From NCBI GenBank assembly GCA_963920575.1, contig OY986975.1, forward strand, positions 18,259,897 through 18,323,896: DNA of 64,000 nucleotides, read 5' to 3'. Below are positions 13,510 to 24,383 of the stretch, one piece after another. The notes below the pieces were generated by a model. The model was not told the DNA's origin. It made no database searches and saw only the letters and a program-made list of their open reading frames with translations. This DNA comes from Narthecium ossifragum (taxonomy: Eukaryota; Streptophyta; Magnoliopsida; Dioscoreales; Nartheciaceae). The translations under genes and the position numbers were made by a program. How positions within the stretch are numbered: the first letter of the stretch is position 1; every line of letters starts with the position of its first letter.

Positions 13510-14439
13510 GGCTGTATTTTCTTCAGTCACCCTGGCACCTCAACCAACTTAACCTGATGAAGACACATTGAAAAACGATAATGCTCTCTTACAATGTCAC
13601 TATTCTTTTTCTTTAGTTCTAAAACATATTTAATGAAACAGAGGCTGTAGAAAGGCGAATAACATCAGCACACACCGCACGACCTATTAAACATACACTC
13701 AGCCATTTGTTTTCCTCCTTCAGAGTTACACTGATTCAAAAAACTGACATATGATATACCTATTACACATCAATCGCATAATGCATCCGGGTCTTTTGTC
13801 AGAGATTGTAGACTATGTAAAGAACTTTAATCTGATCTATTCCTGTCCAGATATTGAAAGTCTACTACCCACTAACTGAGCATAGTCGACACAGACCTCA
13901 TCAATCATACCTATCAAATTCATTTCCCTTCTTTCCCTTCATCAAGGCATTCCAACAAGAACTCAAAATGCAACGACTCGCCACAAAAGATCAACCATTA
14001 TGATGTTTTCTACGTCTCATGATGATTTCCCCAACAAGTAAAATCCAACTTTCCATCTTCCCGTGTAAGCCTCGAGTAGGGTAAACTCACTCCATGGGTA
14101 CTACATTGTGGATTGCAGAAGGCCAGTTCCAAAAACCCTAAATACCCACATCAGAACAGCTTTTTCTGAGACCAGTTGAACTAAACATGTCACCATCTCC
14201 AACAACGTTGCCGCAAAGTTTCGGGCGACCAAACGAAGATCTTGAGCAAGCAAACCCAGAAACCAAATGACTATTGAACGCAAGAAAGATCAAAATCGAA
14301 TAATTCACCAATAAACCAAACAAAACCCCCAAAACGGACGACAGATCTCCCAATTGCAATCGAGTAATAAAAAAAATCATAGAAAGCAAACAAAGCGAGC
14401 CAAGAAGCAAATAAACCGCGATCAAAACGAGGAGATCGA

Positions 14440-14570
14440 GCACACACCCCGCGGTATCGGAGAGAGGAATCGCCGGCGACGAGGACCGGAGCGGATCTCC
14501 CCCGCCGACGACGGGAGTCTTCTTGGATCGGAATAGAGGGGTGGGGCTCCGAATTGAACTTAAAAGCCAT
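14440..14570 (-). other. Probable 5' leader exon of the GRIP-like gene
   Basis: GC-rich island just upstream of the coiled-coil gene, against AT-rich DNA on both sides. It contains an ATG at 14570 (MAFKFNSEPHPS) followed by an arginine-rich reading frame, and a possible GT donor near 14449. It probably supplies the 5' untranslated leader, joined to the exon that begins near 13.53 kb. The ATG may be an upstream ORF or an alternative start. Transcript evidence would decide; the sequence alone does not. Confidence 0.4.
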
Positions 14571-14579
14571 GATCTCACG

Positions 14580-15339
14580 CTTAAAGGCGCTAATAAAACG
14601 ATATTATTATTATTATCATTATTAAAATTTTAACACATCTTAATCATTAAATTTAAAGCAAACTATACACGTATTTAAGAAAACTAAAATAAATATCTTT
14701 GATTTGGAAAAAAAAAATATAGATACCTAATATCAAGAAAACCCCCAGTATTTCTAACAATATCGTAGAATCCTTGAAAATATTGGATTGAATCAAACAA
14801 AAAAAAAACAGAGGTTAATTTAATGTAATTATGTAGACAAAATTACTAAACTAAAATATCGGATCATATAAAAAAAAGAGGTTAATTTAATGTAATTATG
14901 TAGACAAAATTACTAAACAATCCCTAACTACAATGGATATATCAATGTGTTTTTTCAACTTTGGTCTTGATGCCCAAGAACATGTTAGTTATTTTACAAC
15001 GTCATTATGAATTTTTACCATGATTAAGCCTCTTAGTTGGACAGATGATGGGGTTATATGAAATAGCTGGGTTATATGATATTTTCAGAAATTTAGAGAT
15101 ATTAGGTAACTTTTAGGGGGTTTTATGATCATAAATCCTATAGCAGGAGAAACAAAATAGGAATTTTCATATTTCGGAGAATTTAACTATTTGTTTGAAA
15201 CAAGGTTGACTGAAAAAAGTTTAGTTCAGATCTGATCTCGGAAGTGACAAACATGATTAAAGTAGATAACAGATTAAAGCAGATAACACCTCTTATTGAG
15301 TGATTGAGTCAATGGCATAACACCTCTTATCGAGCCAAT
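14580..15339. promoter_or_regulatory. AT-rich upstream region of the GRIP-like gene
   Basis: Lies directly upstream of the minus-strand leader exon and so must hold its core promoter, but no convincing TATA box was picked out. It contains a TTA/TTATTA run at 14601-14625 and a direct duplication of 42 bp (starting AGAGGTTAATTTAATG) at 14810-14851 and 14877-14918, offset 67 bp. Confidence 0.35.
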
Positions 15340-15347
15340 AGCAAGAG

Positions 15348-15816
15348 TAGGGTGGCAATTGGACCCGTAAGCCGTGAACCCAATCCGACCCGACCCGAAT
15401 TTAGCGGGTTTGAGTTTGGGGTATTCGGGTGCGGGTCAGGTTCGGGTTTACCCGTTATCGACTCGTCAATAATCGGGTCGGGTTCAGGTTGAGGATGGTA
15501 ACCCGTGACCCGACTCATTAACGACCCGTGACTCGACCATGACCCGTTAACTTATAAACTGATATTTTTAATAGAAAATTAATGTTAGAATAGTGTTTTG
15601 GACCCGACCCGACCTGCTGTGAACCCGACCCGACCCGTTTATTAAACGGGTCAGAGGGGTTGGGTTCGGGTTGACCCATTTATAAACGGGTCGGGTTTGG
15701 GTCAACAAAACCGACCCATTTAATAAACGGGTCGGGTTCGGGTTGGGCCTTTGGGTCGAGATAATCGATTTCGACCCGACCCGAACCCGACTCGCCAACC
15801 CGTTTTGCAACCCCTA
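15348..15816. mobile_element. hAT-type MITE of ACCCG repeats with 8-bp TSD AGCAAGAG
   Basis: A 469-bp element bounded by identical AGCAAGAG copies at 15340-15347 and 15817-15824. The ends are inverted: TAGGGTGGCAA at the left and TAGGGGTTGCAA (reverse complement) at the right. The body is dominated by GACCCG/CGGGTC repeats. The 8-bp duplication and TAGGG ends place it with non-autonomous hAT elements. The open frames across it come from the repeat and have no protein meaning. Confidence 0.85.
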
Positions 15817-15869
15817 AGCAAGAGACAATAAAAATTAAATGTGCAAGTCAACCTTAATATTAGATGAAT

Positions 15870-16260
15870 AAAGATTCATGCACAAGGACAGATGGCATGT
15901 GTAATGCACATGCCACCTATCGGTAGCAAAGTACCGATTCTTTCATCTATCCTATCCGTAGTGCTACCGATAGGATAAATAAAAGAATCGATACTTGGCT
16001 ACCGATAGGTGGCATACTTGGCTACCGATTGAATGTATCGGTATCCCACTACTAATATCTTCATCTATCCTATCGGTAGGATAGATGAAAGAATCGGTAC
16101 TTGGCTACCGATTGAATATATCAGTAGCCCACTACCGATAGCTTCATTTATTCCATCGGTGGCCCACTACCGATGAGATAGATGACAGAGTCAGTACTTT
16201 GACTACCGATCGTGACATGTGTAATACACATACAATGTCAGAATGTGCACAAATCAGCAC
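15870..16260. mobile_element. Palindrome-rich TIR element with TACCGAT modules
   Basis: Opens with GGACAGATGGCATGTGTAAT and closes with a matching inverted end (reverse complement GACATTGTATGTGTATTACA), roughly 50 bp of imperfect inverted repeat continuing into CGATCGGTAG. Between them are several hairpin units of the form CTATCCTATCGGTAG...CTACCGATAGGATA, plus GTAGCCCACTACCGA, which also occurs in the MITE at 120-326. The flanking 9-mers ATGCACAAG and GTGCACAAA agree at 7 of 9 positions, so the boundaries are approximate. Confidence 0.55.
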
Positions 16261-16496
16261 TCATATTAGATTACACTTCATCCAAGACCAATGACACAAT
16301 TTAAACCCCTAATATTAAGATAATGGGAATTAAAATAAAAGAAAAACTTCACATTGGAAATCCCTTCCCTCTCACTGATCTGAGAGGATTTTGTGTGTAT
16401 AGCCCCTTATTTTATAAATATCGCTATAAAATTTATAAATTATTTATATATATATATGCTTCAAAATATCCTTTTTTGTAAAGGCATCGTAGACCA

Positions 16497-17594
16497 GGGG
16501 CGTTCTATCCGCAATACAGAAAAGACTAGCCACACCACATGTTTATTATCTCTCATATGAAAAGTCTTAAATGCCCTCTCTCTTATATTACCATCTCTCA
16601 TATGTTACCGTTTCGGAGGGCAAATGGACGGTAGTATGTTACCGATTCAGAAGGCAATTGGACGGTAGCATATTACCGTTTCGGAGGCAATCGAACGGTA
16701 ACATATTACCGTTTCGGAGGGCAATTAGACGGTAACATATTAACGTCTTCTTCCCTCACATCCAGCGACATCTTCTCCAGCGATGAGCATCCCACGCGAT
16801 CAACAGCCCGATGAGATCTTCACCGGATCCTTTTGAAGGGCGCTCCCCAACGGCTTGGTTAGATCTTCACAAGCCATCCGTCAACGTTCATGGCCTTAAA
16901 CTCGCGGCATCAACGTTCATGGCCTCAGATGGGGAGGACGCCCGCTGAGGAGAGTAGGCATGCAATGGCGACACCCGGGACTTCCCACGGCGTCCCTGCC
17001 TTCAACCGCCAAACCTCTCCGCCCCCGATGTCGCCGCCATTCCTGAGGCCCATCACCTTTACTCCATGCTCGCCTCCTTCGACCCCCCTCCTCCGCCTGC
17101 TCCTTTCTCCCCAGAGCTCTCCACCGCCCTTTTACCCCGGACGAGACGCAAGAAGAGGATCTCTCCGGCTTTAATCGGTGGCATGATACCGACAAAAGCA
17201 CAAAGACAACGGTATATAAGTGTCGAAATATAGCAAAAACAATCGGTATAAAAAAATACTGATAAAAAACAACAGAAACGGTATCAAAATACCGAATACA
17301 AAATACTGATAAAAAACAACATGATCGGTATATAAGTACCGAAACATAACCATAAATATCGGTATACAAATACCGATTGACAATAAAAACAACCGGCATT
17401 AGAATACCGTCGATATAAAACTTCCGATGCATATAAAATTGGATCGGTAATATACTACCGTCCATTTGCCATCCGAAACGGTAACATATGAGAGATGGTA
17501 ATATAAGAGAGAGGGCATTTAAGACTTTTCATATGAGAGATAAAAAAACATGTGGTGTGGCTAGTCTTTTCTGTATTGCGGATAGAACGCCCCC
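16497..17594. mobile_element. Pack-MULE-like element with about 165-bp TIRs
   Basis: The left end (GGGGCGTTCTATCCGCAATA) and right end are inverted copies over about 165 bp and nearly identical, so the element is young. Next to the left TIR are four tandem 34-bp units at 16605-16740, each running TTACCG to CGGTA. The right interior (17180-17440) holds about six CGGTAT...ATACCG palindromes. The centre (about 16750-17170) is GC-rich, unlike the rest, and reads like a captured gene fragment. One plus-strand frame gives PEAHHLYSMLASFDPPPPP and then SPELSTALLPRTRRKKRI. Long TIRs plus captured GC-rich sequence suit a Pack-MULE. No clean 9-bp TSD was found. Confidence 0.6.
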
Positions 17595-17596
17595 TA

Positions 17597-18130
17597 AACT
17601 ATTTTGACTAATTGTGAAATGACCAAATTATTCATACACTAGTGGTTCGGCACGTTGCTTTGCACGTGGCAACCACGTCTAAATATATTTTACATATTAC
17701 ATATAATATCGATTTCTTTAAAATATACTTTTTCACTTAGGACTTTTCATTGAAATTAACAAAAAGTCAAGTGGATAATTAATTTTCCAGTTCACCGTGG
17801 AGATTCATATTAAAGAATCATTTACCTTCCTATGATTTTATAAAAATAACATTACTATTATAAAACACCTATATCTTAGGAACTATGCTTATAGCTTTCC
17901 ATACACATAACACACCTATTGATTGGGTGAAACATAAAAGCAGCGGCTAGCAAATAAATAACAATGACCTATACTGTGATAATATTGAAATGCTAGGAAT
18001 AATTGATTCACAAAATAAGTCAATAGTGGTAAACTTCTCTGCTCTGTTTGTAACTTCCCATGTATATTTGTACATGATCTTTTGGTTGAAACATAAAGAA
18101 AGCAGCTAGTAAATAAATAACATAGTTTGA
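17597..18130. other. AT-rich intergenic DNA, unclassified
   Basis: Begins with a possible transposon end, CACTAGTGGTTCGGCACG followed by an inverted GCACGTGGCAACCACG. No matching right end or TSD was seen, and there is no coding signal. Confidence 0.3.
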
Positions 18131-18164
18131 ACTTATCATTCATTGCTTTCTTTGGTGACAATCT

Positions 18165-18557
18165 ATTTAGTTGTTACCACATATGCTTCCAGTGACAACA
18201 AAACTTGTCATTGTATGAGCTTTTATTATTGTGAATATGATTCAAATAAATAATATTTAATCATATAGTGACAAAGTTTTCATCTTTTGTGATAATATTA
18301 GTCGTCACAAAATAACAATCATTAGTGACAAAGTGAAGTTGTCACTAAAGATGATGTTTTAGTGATAACGGATCTCATCACGAGTAAAGTTGATGTAGTG
18401 ACGATGCGATATAGTGGTCACTAAAGTTTCAGTGATGGAGGTATATGTGACGTGATAAAGTCATCACTGGACTCGTAACTCAAGAGTTTCTGTGACGAGT
18501 GTTGTACTTTTAGTGAAGACTATTGTTGTTACTAAAGGCATAATTTCTTGTACTGGT
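18165..18557. mobile_element. CACTA (En/Spm) element right end with subterminal repeats
   Basis: Repeated GTGACAA, GTCACTAA, GTGACGA and GTCGTCACAAAA motifs in both orientations are crowded into 400 bp, the usual subterminal repeats of CACTA elements. The block ends at ATTTCTTGTACTG, one base from the canonical ATTTCTTGTAGTG end. The element interior therefore lies to the left. The left CACTA terminus was not found, so this is a truncated or rearranged remnant. Confidence 0.6.
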
Positions 18558-19326
18558 TTATAGAGATTGAGAATCTTATAATAGTACACCTAACTAACTT
18601 GGTTTATATGCTAACTATAGCAATGTTGACAACACAATAAGGGGTTTATTTGATTCAGAAAATGTAGGGAGAAGTGGTTAGCTTTAAAATTTTGTTTAGT
18701 TATTACCATTTTTTTACATCATTAGTTGGTTCAGAAAAATGTTATTGAAGTGAAAGGAGCAAAGCTTTTTATCTAAAAGGTTATTGATTGAACTCTTACC
18801 TTTTCATTTTTTTTATATTTCCTAGCCTTTATGTTGATTATGGTTTATTTAAGAGAAAAGCTTGGAGTTTTAAGTGGTGGAATTCATGATTTAGGCCTTA
18901 AACTGATGAATGTGCAATAATTGAAGTACTACGCACTTGGGTAGCGCAGAGGAGTGTGCATAACACAATGGCATCATCATATGCCTTTTGGTGGATATGA
19001 GAAATGTTGATGTGAATTGTTTCATGGGCGATAAGATCTGCTACGGAGATCTCAGCCGTCGTAATTAGATGGCAAGCTCGGGAGTGCAATTTACTAAATT
19101 AAATTGCTCGACACATGCAGCTTGTGTTGCGAAGAGGTGGATGCGTCCCGGGTTGCTGGCTAGGATAGGAGGAGGGCATGTTTAGGTGTTGTTGGTATGT
19201 CTTGATGATGTTGTGCATGTGATGTGGTGGACAACAAACAGTAGAAGATGCAAATTCTTCGCTGGTTGTGGATTATTCCTGCCTCTATTGGCTTATTTTG
19301 AATAAATAAATTATTCTTACCTTTTC
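18558..19326. other. Unclassified region before the tandem array
   Basis: Mixed AT-rich and moderately GC DNA. A stretch at 18890-19220 is less AT-rich than its surroundings, but no frame resembles a known family. Nothing assignable. Confidence 0.3.
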
Positions 19327-19788
19327 ATTTTTTATCACAATGTAGTTTGTTGACCATCTCACTGACATGTGGACAGACCAACATATATGTACACTAATAT
19401 AAGACAAATCTAAAAACGTCATCTAATCACCAACAAATACTAACAAGAACCAAATGTAATAACTAAACACACCGCTGAATTTGAAATATCTAATTTAAAC
19501 GGAAACAAAAATATTACTGTAACCTCACCGCAATTCCAAGAAAGTCCTGCAAAATGCAAAATTTGTAGGCTATAAATTTCTACAATATAGACATTGGAAA
19601 CCACTTCGAAAATAAAGATATTATGGTTGATAACTGAAAGACGAAACATGCATCAACATTACTAGGTGACATGATTTTTCAATTATAAGAGTTAAAAATC
19701 AATTACAACATTGTAATCTCACGACTTATTCATTCTCATAACTTATTTGTTCTACCAGACAAAGATGAACATAATTCATGTGTATAAC

Positions 19789-19965
19789 CTTCAAGGCATG
19801 TTGTCTCCCAGCGAGATAGGAAGCAAACACCTTCTCACTATTGCATGCGACATTGCAGATTGAACACATTTTCACAAAATCCGCTTCAATGCCACTTTCT
19901 ATAAGCTTCAGTTTCTTCTTCTGCAAATCCGCATTGATTGCTTGAGGCCAAATGTTTCTCTTTAC
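19789..19965 (-). pseudogene. Zinc-finger exon copy A (first zinc His replaced)
   Basis: 59-codon exon between a CAG acceptor and AAG|GTTATA. The finger reads CSICNVACNSEKVFASYLAGRQH: CX2CX12 then Y where the other copies have H. The first zinc-binding histidine is lost, by a change consistent with CAT to TAT. The finger type is zf-met/U1-like. This copy was cut off from the rest by the 20136-39533 insertion. Confidence 0.7.
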
Positions 19966-22262
19966 CTGAAAAGCAATGAACATATCAACACATGTCCTGA
20001 AGGTTGCAACTTGAATAGAGCAGTATACATTTGTAACTATTGATTGGGTTAACAAAAACATGTTATAGGTACTAACTTTATTACAACTGAAATAAGCGGT
20101 CACCAAACAATGCAATGAATGACAAGTTCAAACTAGGCTAAATTACGCTTTGTGTACCTATAAAATTTTGGATATACCATTTTAATACCTCTAGTTTTAT
20201 AATTATGTTTTTGGTACCTATACTATTAAAATCTCTTCGTTTTGATCCGACAGTCTAACAGTGTCATTTTCTGAAACGACAAACCGGTCACGTGTCTTGC
20301 ACATGACTTGCTTTGCCACCTCATCATCATCTCTAATATCTAACATCTCTTCTCTCTCTCCTCCCTCTCTCTCTTACGTGCTCTCTCTCTCTCTCGTCTC
20401 TCTCTCTCTCTTGGTTACTGACGATGAACTCGACGGTGGGTTTCAATGGCCATGATGTGATCGCCGGCCGTCATCTCATGAGGAAAACCAAGAGGTATAG
20501 AGAGAGAGATCCAGATCTTTCGGCCAAACCTGCCATGCACAACCCCCACACCAACAAGTCCCTCATTGCCGCCCTTATCCCCGCCATGCAGAACCTCCAC
20601 ATCGCCGTCTCAACCATCGCCGTCTCAACCATCGCCCTCCACTACTGAAGCAAGATCTTCCGGCCAAACCTCAGCGTGCTGGCCGGATGTCAGCACCAGG
20701 TTGAAGTAAGCTTCTTCTCTTTGCTCACACTCTGCTTCTGGTTTTAGTAAGGTATCTATGGATTCTATATGATGGGTACACGCCATTGATGATGGGAACC
20801 AAGTGATACTTTGTCACGCCCCGACCCAGAAAACCCATCCAGATCGAAGCGTGAGCCACCTAAACCTGTTTACATCATCAATTGGCGCACAAGTATATAA
20901 CTACTATGAATTTAAATAATTTAATCCTCAAGTTCATAAAAATTTCGGCAGAATCTCCTTTATAATAATATCTGTAGAAGAAACTCCTCGAAACTCCAAG
21001 TCCTCGATCACCTCGGAATAGAGCGCCATCTTCTAGAAGAACATATGAAAGAAGGGACTGCATCGAGCTGCATCGCCGATGCAGCTCAGGTAGGGTGAGC
21101 AACAATGCCCAGTAGGGTTCTATTCTACGTCACACAGAAAGGAAGGGAAACTGCAACTGTGTCGTTCTCCGCCTAAGCCTAAGGTATGTCAAGGCCCCAA
21201 GACCCCGTCGATTCCCGAGGGCTCCTGTCCAGGTCCCACCCTCACCCAAGAATAGACGAGAGGAAACAAAGACTGTGGGCTCCTGTCCAGATACCACCCT
21301 GCCTAGTCATACCATCTCTCGCGGGGACACACATGTTAGGGACATCGACAACCATCCTTAGCGCTTGGCCTTGAAGACCCGACACGACCTCTACATCTCA
21401 AATACAATAATATCAAACATGGTCGACTATAACAATAACCTCAAATGATATCAAGCATGATCGTTGATGACAATCACGTCCTAATCCTCGACTACCCAAA
21501 CCCCGGCCCTAGGGCTAGATCCGAGTTACCCGAGAACCCCGGATCGGCAATCGAATCCATTTCCTACCACCTAGCCTGAATGCCTCTAATGCAATCAGAT
21601 GCATGCAATGCTCAGGCACAAGAATACAAAAATAAAAGCATGCAACAATATGCCAAACCAACATACACAGGCTAGGCGAAGTGTCAAGCTTGCCGAAGGG
21701 TAAGCATAGCATGGGTCTATATCAAATAAAGGTCTAACTAGCAATTAAAGATCTATACAAATACGGCAACCCAGGCCGTAAACAAGCAAACATGCAATTC
21801 CCTCGAAATTTCGGCATTACGACGACATATACAGCCGTCTACCGAACTTTCTACAAAGGGGCACAACCCCAGCCACACAATTACAACAATCAACACAATT
21901 ATAATATACATCAACTAGGGCACACCTTTGGCCCATTTAATTATCTACACATCCCAAGGGTATCACTTCCTTGGTTAATCCCACACATAAAATAGAAACG
22001 GACGCACTGCTGGCCCTAGGCTTGAACATGATATAAGAGTACGTAGTTGGTGCAATTTCGTGAGATCACTAGTATTGAATAAGAGAATGAGCAAATGGCG
22101 TTAAAGAATAGCGTTTAGCATCAATGGAAACAAATCTCATCCAACCTATAATCATAGTCGATCAGGCCAGGTTAAAGTCTCATCCAAAGCCCCAAGCATG
22201 ATAAACCTTGAAGCATTAGCCAACTAAAGATGCTTAACAACAGGGAGTACCAAATCAGCTAA

Positions 22263-22465
22263 GGGGCTGTTTGGATACCGCGGATCCGTGGGATCCGCGG
22301 TATCCAGCGGACGGTATCCGCTCGAATCGAGCGGACGCCGAAATTGGAATCCGCCCTTGGGCGGATTCCAATTTCGGGGATCCGCGCGGAACTCGCGCGG
22401 ATCCCAAACGCCGCGTTCACGGGATCCACGGGATCCCGGCGGATCCCGTGGATCCAAACACGCCC
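22263..22465. mobile_element. PIF/Harbinger-type MITE, TSD TAA, GGATCC-rich
   Basis: A 203-bp insert in the solo LTR with TAA on both sides (22260-22262 and 22466-22468). The ends are inverted: GGGGCTGTTTGGAT and (reverse complement) GGGCGTGTTTGGAT. The interior is almost entirely palindromic, with repeated GGATCC and ATCCGC/GCGGAT units, and could fold into one long hairpin. The 3-bp TAA target and GGGC-TGTTTGG ends are typical of Tourist-like elements. Confidence 0.85.
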
Positions 22466-23034
22466 TAATTGAATGCAATACATGAATTAAGCCCACTCCG
22501 AACAATTATACAGGGCAAACCAACAGGAAACAAAGGGAATCCCACAATGAGTTGCAGCTATTCAAAAGAGATCTCAACCATACCCAGTAAGGGCTAACTC
22601 CACAGAATCCGATAATACTACTAGCTTAGCTCCGAAATCCATTAACCCAGAGAAAGGAAAAGCAAACCTCATCGGAAACTCAAACAGGGAGGTATCAATA
22701 TCTCAGTTCAGGAAGCCACTAGACGTGTACCTTAGCTACGAGAATAGAGCATGGCAATAAGGGGAGAAGCAGGAATCCAAGATCCAAGGGTAAGGGAAGA
22801 CAGGGACACCCAAACATCTCCAACAACCCGATCAGTCGCAACACCTCAACCAATCCACGACAGCCAGGAGATGACAGAAGACAATAGTTCAGGGAAGAAG
22901 AATAACACCATGAAAGCCATGAACACAGAGTATCGAGCACCAACGAACCACGGGAAACAGGGCAGATGCAACAATACTAATCCGACAGCATCGAAATCCA
23001 TGACAGAGCATTGGAAGCCCTCAAACCAGAGGAC

Positions 23035-23057
23035 GGGGGGGGGGGGGGGGGGGGGGG
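23035..23057 (+). repeat. Run of 23 guanines
   Basis: Uninterrupted G tract inside the reverse solo LTR. It could fold as a G-quadruplex. Its exact length should be treated as uncertain because such homopolymers are hard to sequence. Confidence 0.9.
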
Positions 23058-24383
23058 AATCTCATCAATACACACCACTAATCCGTAGATACAAGTAATG
23101 GCAGCAAAGAGAAGCAGGAAGGAAGTCAGGGGGGAAAACATAGTGTGGTATTCGAATTCCAACAAAATCCAGCAAGAATTCGAGAATGCAAGCAAAGCAT
23201 CAAAGAGAAGGGGGTAGCCTCACTGAGATCCTTGGCTAGTATGCATCTCGACGGAAACAGCAGAGGAAGAGGGAAAATATTCCTCAATCAGTAAACAGGG
23301 GAAGCAACATTCATCAACCAGCCAAAACCCAAAGAAGAGAAGAAGGAAGGAATATCTTCGGAAAAATCCATCGGAAGCCAAGAAATCCAAGGGAAAAACC
23401 AACGAGAAATCCACGAAGAAATCCACAGAGAAATCCAACACTCCAAACCACAGCATCAAACCCAATTCTACTCTAGTAGAGTCCTAAACCAGGTTTAGGG
23501 AAGTAACCCTACCTCTAGCGTCGAGCTCGCATCCTTCCCCTTCTTCTCCGCCCACGGCAGTCATCGCCACCAAGGTTTCCGTCGTCGTTGCCAACGTCTC
23601 CGTCGTCGCCGCCAACATAGCCAAGCTCCCCGCCGTCGGAGAGAAGAGCCCCGCAACCGCGTCTCTCGCCTCCGGTCGCGATCTCTCCCCCTCCTCCGTC
23701 GTCGCGTCGAGACCCAAGCATCTCTCGTGGAAGGGGGGATGAATAGTAGGGTTAGGATTTAAACAATCGAGTTACTTAAATCCACGGCTGTTCGATCATC
23801 ATCAATTTGATCACAGCCGTTCAGATCTAGATCTACTTGATCAAACCCCGATCTTCAGATCCAGAGCACTCCTATGGGTCTCCTCAAACACATACATCAT
23901 TATAAGACCGTGTGTGTGTTACGCGTGTGTGAAACCCACTCTGCCTAGGGTAATTTATCAAATTACCCCCGGAGTCGAAACGATCAAAGGGAATCGCGAA
24001 ACAAGGCCAACTGAGCCAAATCAACCGAACTAAGCCCTCGACCTAACGCGGTCGGCCCGGGTTAGAGGAACGGGTCCTCACATACTTGCTGTTGATAATT
24101 TTGTAGGCTATTGAAACAGCAAATATACCTGTTGAGATTGCCATGGACAATCACTTGGATAAAAAAGAACCGAAGATGGAGATTGCCATTTGTCTAGCAT
24201 TTGTAGTTTTTCATGTTATATAATCCATGTATAAAGAGCCAGTATTCATGGATTTATTAATGTTTATAAGGTGTGAAATATCGTTGTTGTGGCTGGGTAA
24301 ACTTTTGAGAGAGAGAGAGAGAGAGGGAGAGAGTGCATGGAAGAGAAAGAGAGGAGAGAGAAGAGATCCAGCAGGGGAGGGGG

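Larger units (their letters stand above)
20812..24082 (-). mobile_element. Solo LTR, reverse orientation, TSD TACTT
   Basis: Read on the minus strand it starts TGTGAGGACCCG and ends GGGGCGTGACA, with identical TACTT at 20807-20811 and 24083-24087. No internal retroviral genes or second LTR are present, so it is a solo LTR left by LTR-LTR recombination. It is 3271 bp long, including a 203-bp MITE at 22263-22465. It also contains a run of 23 G at 23035-23057 and a coding-looking GC-rich patch at 23500-23720 that is probably LTR regulatory or leader sequence. Confidence 0.85.

Noticed and set aside
13510..13530. Start of the golgin at 13530
   Set aside because: The codon there is GTG; the first ATG in the exon is 13509. 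Upstream coding through an earlier exon remains possible but is unproven.
15360..15800. Telomere-like ACCCG/GGGTTCGGG repeats
   Set aside because: Not the plant telomere unit TTTAGGG, and contained in a TSD-bounded MITE.
16490..17600. 9-bp TSD for the Pack-MULE-like element
   Set aside because: The flanks TAGACCA and TAAACTA are only loosely alike and offset by one base, so no duplication is claimed.
20424..20648. 74-residue frame in the TIR element as a gene
   Set aside because: Opens with ATG and is GC-rich, but ends in a simple duplicated SAVSTIAVSTIA-like tail and matches no family I know; kept only as a note in the element entry.
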